Positions 58,501-64,000 of a stretch of DNA of 64,000 bases are shown piece after piece. The stretch is from Letharia columbiana. Lineage: Eukaryota > Ascomycota > Lecanoromycetes > Lecanorales > Parmeliaceae. The stretch is taken from contig NW_023501063.1 in the NCBI RefSeq assembly GCF_014066305.1, positions 372,001 to 436,000 on the forward strand, in the 5' to 3' direction. The translations under genes were made by a program, and so were the position numbers. Under the pieces are notes generated by a model, which worked only from the letters and a program-made list of their open reading frames with translations, searched no databases and was not told the origin of the DNA. Numbering within the stretch: the stretch's first letter is position 1; every line of letters starts with the position of its first letter.

Positions 58501-61199
58501 AATTATATTTACTTCTAGAATTTTCTAATTTCTAAGCCTTAATAAATGGGCTAATAGTCGCTATTAAATTTAAACTAATTCTATATAATTTATATTATCT
58601 TTATTTACTACTATATCTATTATTTCTTATTATTAATATTAAAAAGAAAATAAGATTTATTACTATCTTTATATCGAAATATACTTATTAATATCTTATA
58701 CTAAGTATCGTTAATTGAGAAAGTCGAGTTTATACTAAATAGAGGTCTAGTTAATATCTTAAGATTAAGATATTTAAAGAGAAATTAAAAGAGATACGTA
58801 AATAAATAAAATATTAGAAATAAAATAAGATTAATATTTAATATATAAATCCTATTTTCTTATTATAATAGAAACTTATATCGCTTTAATAACTTATATC
58901 GCTTTAATAATATATCGCTATATTATTTTCGATATTTTAAATTAAAGATTAATTCTTTCTAATTAATATTATAATTAGTAATTATATATTTAAAAGTATA
59001 TAATAACGCTAATATAGAATTAATATTTAATTTCATTAATTTAAAACTCTAATTAGTCTAGCTATTAACGCTTCTCTACTTAATATAATATATATTTTAT
59101 TCGCTTTAATACTAATACTTATTTATTATTATATTATTTTAATTATTAAAATTAAAGATTATATCTATTTAATTAATATTTTAATTGCTAATTATATTAA
59201 TAAGGGCGTATATTAATATCTTAAAACTATTAAATCTATTTTATTAGATATTAATATAGAATTAAAATCTAATTTAAGCGCTTTAATAATTTAATTAACT
59301 AAACTAATTATTATCTAAATCTCCTATATATAGAGATTAAATCTTTCGCCGCGCTAAGATTATTTTTAAGTATTAATATCTTTCTTATTAATACGACTCT
59401 CTCTTATTTAAGTAATATTATAATATCTTTTACTCAAGCGTTAAAATATTAAAGTATCGCATTCTCCGCTTTTAATTAAACGATATCATCTTTAAATCGA
59501 TATCTTTAATCTCGTAAAAATAATGATTAATTCGTTATAGATAAAGGCGAAAAAGAAATAATATCTCCTTCTATCTTTATAATAGAAGGAGAGAAGAGAG
59601 TAAATAAATTAATTATAAGCTATACACGATCTAATATCTAAGAATAGCGAATTAATAAAGTTATAATATTAAAATAAAGAGCTCTTCTTATAACTAATAA
59701 ATATAAGATTAAATAGAAATTAGTTAAATTAATAAGATTATCTTTAATAGATATACCGCGTATATAAAGGATATTAAAATATACGAAATATATACGAAAT
59801 ACGGGAGGAAGCGTATATATACAGCTATAGATATTTAAAGTATATTTAAAATATAGAAAGAAGCGCTTATATATAGCTCTACAATACGTATTAGTAAAAA
59901 AGAAGTTAACTCCTTTTTCTAATTAGCTTTCTAATTAACGTTTAGACTTAATCTATCTTTAAATAATATTTTATTCTAATAAGATTTTAGTTATATAATA
60001 TTAGTTAACTCGATAATAAATACTTAATATTATTCTTTTCTAATTCACTCTCTTCTTTCTTAAAAATTCTTTTTATTATTATAATATTTATATTATAGTA
60101 CACTCATTTATTATAATACTATCTATATCTAGAGAAAATAAAATTATTTTCCCTACATCTTATAGTTAAATTAAATTAACGATATTATTTTTATAAAGTA
60201 AGTATACGCCTAATAGCGCTATATCTCTTAATATAATAATTAATTATAATACTAATCATAATTCGTTAATATATAATATTATTATCTATTAAAGTTATTA
60301 ACTTAATAATTACGAAAGCTTAGGAAATTCTTAATAATTTATTAACTACTAATTTAGGCTTATTTAAATTATCGAAGCGAAGTAAAAATAAGACTTCGCG
60401 AAGGCGAAGATTAAAAGATTATACGCGAAGTTTAAAAAGTATAGCTATAAATAAGAAAAGTGCGTAGTTATATTAATTATATATATCTAAATTAAATAGT
60501 AAGTTAATTATACGCGTTAATTATATTATTACTAATTAGACTTTAAAATCTATATATTAAAGAAAATTTATAAATAATAGAGATTAACGGCCTTAATTAT
60601 TTCTTAAATTATATTCACTCGAGTAATAAAGAAAATCTTAACTTATATAACTCCAAAATCGATTAGTTCGCTTCGAATTTAACTCTCTATATTATACGCA
60701 CTTTAAGAAGCTATAAAGATAAAATTAGCGAGCAATTTTAATAATATAACTTACTCTTTAATAATCGTATAAATAAAAAAATTATTAATTAATATCTAGC
60801 GGCTTAATTATATATATTTTATATAAAAAGAATTACTTTATAATCGAAAGATATATAGCTTTTTAGATAATTACGATAAGATATAAGCTTATAAGTAATA
60901 ATATAGTATTATTAAAGTCTAGACGTAGTTTTTACGAAAAGAAAATATATAATAAATAAAAGAAAAACTATTCTAAGTTGAGAATAAGATATTCTAATTA
61001 TTATTCTACTTATTACGCTTAATTAATAATATTTAGCTATTATACTTAATCTAATAACTTTATATATTTTATATTTATAAAATAAAACTTCTTAAATCGA
61101 TTTAAATATAAGTATACGCCTATAAAAATATCACTGTTTTAATAAAAAAGACTTTTTATTCTAAAATCTATACTAAATTAAAGATTATATTCTTATATC
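55576..61199. other. RIP-mutated DNA without recognisable genes
   Basis: A+T-rich sequence with stops in all frames. TAATTAGAATAATAATTAGAA-like words recur (about 55674, 56512, 57430). An ACTCC(CC)AAAATCGA motif is shared by about 58472 and 60648. I could not identify an element or reading frame. Confidence 0.6.
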
Positions 61200-61745
61200 T
61201 AATAGCTTTAATTTTTATAATTACTACTAATATCGTAATTAAATTTATATAATAATAGCACATCTTTCTTATTAATAAGTATCTCTATATTCGATAACTT
61301 TAATTTTTATAATTACTATTAATATCGCGATTAAATTTATATAATAATAATACGCCTTTTTTATTAGCGGGTATCCCTATATTCGATAGCTTTAATTTCT
61401 ATAATTACTACTAATATCGCGATTAAATTTATATAATAATAATACACCTTTTTTATTAGCGAGTATCTTTATATTCGATAACTTTAGTTCTTATAGTTAT
61501 TATTAATACCGCGATTAAATTTATATAATAATAGTACGCCTTTTTTATTAGCGAGTATCTCTATATCTAATAGCTTTAGTTCTTATAATTATTATTAATA
61601 CCGCGATTAAATTTATATAATAATAGTACGTTTTTTTTATTAGCGAGTATCCCTATATTTGATAGCTTTAATTTTAATAATTATTATTAATATCGCGATT
61701 AAATTCGTATAATAATAGTATGTCTTTCTTATTAGCGAGTATATT
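61200..61745. repeat. 92-bp tandem array, about six copies
   Basis: The landmark TAT/TAC-CGCGATTAAAT recurs at 61234, 61326, 61418, 61510, 61602 and 61694, exactly 92 bp apart each time. Units share ATTAGCGAGTATC and GATAGCTTTAATT. All are RIP-mutated but still about 85-95% alike by eye. Confidence 0.9.
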
Positions 61746-61769
61746 AATAATCGTAAATAGCTAAAATAC

Positions 61770-64000
61770 GATAGAAAATAGTAGATAACTCTTAATAACA
61801 TTCGGTCTTAAATCTATAGCTTCTTTATCTCATCTAGAAGTAAAAATATTTATATCTAGAATTTAAAATAAGTAAATTCTAATATATAGTTAATAAATAT
61901 CTAGATATAAATCTTTTAGCACTTCTCGCTAAACGTTTAACGCTTAAAAGAAAAATATTAATCTTTAATTACACTTATATAAATCTTTTAAAAAAAGCTA
62001 CATATTAATAGAAAGTCTTAATTTATATTAATTTTAATTATAAAGATAATTATAATTATAACCTTAAACGTAATTAAATATATAAATTATAAGACTTATT
62101 ACTAGCTAGCAAATAAAAAATTAGATTCTATTAATTATTCTATTTAGTATCTTATTTATTATAAAAATATAAAGTTATCTTTTAAAAGCGAAACTTTAAA
62201 GATAATAATTAAATAATATAATATATATATAATATAAAATCTTACAAATTACGCGCTAAAAGGGAAGCTTCGAAATTATAAAATTAATTAAAATTTAATA
62301 GCGATAAATCTCGCGTAAAGCTTAAGCTATAGCTCGTATTAATAATATATAATAAAAATAATAATAGTTAGAAAAATATATTATTTAGTTTCTATTAATA
62401 CTTTAATATTACTAAAATAAAGGCGATATCTATTAAAATAACGGCGGTATCTATTAAAATAGCGGCGATATCTATTAAAGTAGCGGCGATATCTAATAAA
62501 CGCTTTACTATAACGCTTTTAAATAGATTATTACCTCGCATAATCTAAAATAATATTAGCTTTTTTAAGAAGCTATTAATAATAAATTAAATATATATAA
62601 GTTAAGCTCTTTACGCGGTCTATCTATATATTAACTTAAAGTTATTAATAAATAAAGAATAAATATACGACTTAACGTCTACGTTATATTTTAAATATCG
62701 CTATAATAATATTAGATTATTTAAATAGAAGTCTAAGATATAAAGAAGATAGTTTTATAAAAAGAAGGATTAATATAAAAAGAAAGTTTTAAAGAGAAGA
62801 AAAAGCTTAGATATCTATCGCGTATACTAAATATTTAGATTATTTTAAATCATTTAGCTTATTTTAAGTATTAATAAATAATACGCTTTCTCTTCGATTT
62901 TAAAGATTTAAGTTTAAGCGAATTATATTTATTAAGCGCTATTATCTAATATAATCTTATTTACTTCTATAATATTTATAATTATCATTATAGCCCGTAT
63001 AGATTAAAAGATAAGATATCTAAAAAAGCGAATTAATAAATAATTATCTTTATCTAACTTAATTAAAATAAAACTATTATAACTTATTAAAATTTTCGCA
63101 TATTTTATTTTTATTTTCTTTTCTTTATATAAATAATTATTCTTTTAACTTAAAAACTATAATTAAAATAGTATATAATATATATTCTCTATATTTCTAA
63201 CTTCGATACTTATTAGAATTAATACACTTTTTAATAAAATAAATATTAATTAAAATTAAGTATAGCTTAGTATCTATAGATATTTATATAAACCCTTTAA
63301 TTTCTTTATATATATCTATTAATTTATCTTTTTATAGCGATTAAAATAGAAGATATTAAGTCTAATAATTTACTATAATAAGTATTAAATATTAATAATA
63401 ATAACGATATTAAAAAGTCTTAATATAGATTAATTAGATAGCGATTAGACTTTTAACTAAAACAAAAAGCGAAGAATAAGCTTAGTAAAAATAAAAATAT
63501 TAAGAGATCGCGATAGCGAATAAATATATTTACATTTAAGAAGAAACTAGTTAAAAAAATAAAGAAAGTCTAATATATTAGCTATTAATTACGCTATAGT
63601 CTATAATAAGTATAAAACTAGATATATTAATATATCGTAATTAAAATAGAAGTAAGCTTTTAAGAAAATTAGATAAAATATAATAGATAAGCGATAAATA
63701 GCTTCTAATTCTAGTTATTATTCTAGTAAACTTATATTTTAATAATATTATATAAAAAAAATACGCGAGCGTAATTTAGAGAAAGTCTAGAGTTTCGCTT
63801 ATCGCGCGAATTATTATATATATAAATAAAGATGAAAGCTCAAATTAGAAGGAAATAAATAATATCAAAGCTAAATAAGATATAAGTATTAAGAATAATC
63901 CTACTATACGCGCTAATAATTAAATAAACTTTATCTTTTAAACTACTTAAAAGCGCGATATAGAATTTAATAATAAGCTCTATTATAGTTTAAATATAAT
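61770..64000. repeat. 2.56-kb repeat, inverted copy C (runs off the window)
   Basis: The reverse complement matches copy B from about 55330 back to about 53143, including GTAATTAAAGATTAATATT and the TTAAGCGTTAAACG block. The window ends inside it. Confidence 0.75.
62421..62502. repeat. 21-bp minisatellite inside copy C
   Basis: Four units of GGCGATATCTATTAAAATAGC with one or two changes each. The more decayed equivalents are visible in copy A (about 52085-52160) and copy B (about 54630-54710). A period of 21 is a multiple of three, suggesting a former coding heptapeptide repeat. Confidence 0.75.

Noticed and set aside
61200..61745. CRISPR array
   Set aside because: The repeats are contiguous 92-bp units without unique spacers, and the organism is a eukaryote.

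Overview
The window comes from a filamentous ascomycete (Pezizomycotina). It has genes with short 47-122 nt GT-AG introns, a fungal RID-type cytosine methyltransferase gene, and long A+T-rich blocks carrying the signature of repeat-induced point mutation (RIP). In those blocks CpA and TpG are almost gone, TpA is abundant, and remaining C sits mostly in CpG, CpC or CpT. As a sample, positions 7021-7200 contain one CA and no TG. A dothideomycete-like genome with AT-rich isochores is plausible but not provable here.

Layout. (1) 1-5.5 kb: the 3' part of RRN9 (Pol I initiation factor, with a probable one-base frameshift near its end), a complete RID methyltransferase gene, and a secreted proline-rich tandem-repeat protein. 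(2) 6.36-13.30 kb: one RIP-degraded Tad-like LINE on the minus strand, bounded by a perfect 12-bp target-site duplication, inserted 178 bp upstream of the nicotinate phosphoribosyltransferase start codon. (3) 13.5-18.7 kb: nicotinate phosphoribosyltransferase, a Sym1/Mpv17 protein and an Sso1-type syntaxin. (4) 19.06-20.75 kb: two non-autonomous DNA transposons, one with a 10-bp and one with a TA target duplication. (5) 21-28.4 kb: eIF4E among decayed gene fragments (an unnamed family, Sec17/alpha-SNAP, HET domain, DUF7580-like, short-chain dehydrogenase). (6) 29.3-31.2 kb: an acyl/malonyl-CoA synthetase gene. (7) 31.6-64 kb: a RIP-degraded repeat domain running off the right edge. It holds a 12.5-kb Gypsy locus (31812-44332) with a second Gypsy element nested inside (about 36464-42993), a nearly unmutated 2.88-kb gag-only LTR element (45797-48677), 2.56-kb repeats in direct and inverted copies, and a 92-bp tandem array.

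How the parts relate. RID is the enzyme family required for RIP in Neurospora, and the window shows both the gene and what looks like RIP damage. The most interesting system is the gag-only LTR element. It has complete 161-bp LTRs, a 5-bp TTTAT duplication, a polypurine tract and normal base composition, yet sits inside RIP-destroyed DNA. Its LTR is recognisably the unmutated relative of the 183-bp LTR of the neighbouring 12.5-kb Gypsy locus, so that locus may be a dead copy of its autonomous partner. No tRNA, rRNA or CRISPR array was recognised. Exon boundaries were set by eye from GT/AG (one GC/AG) signals, reading frame and family conservation.
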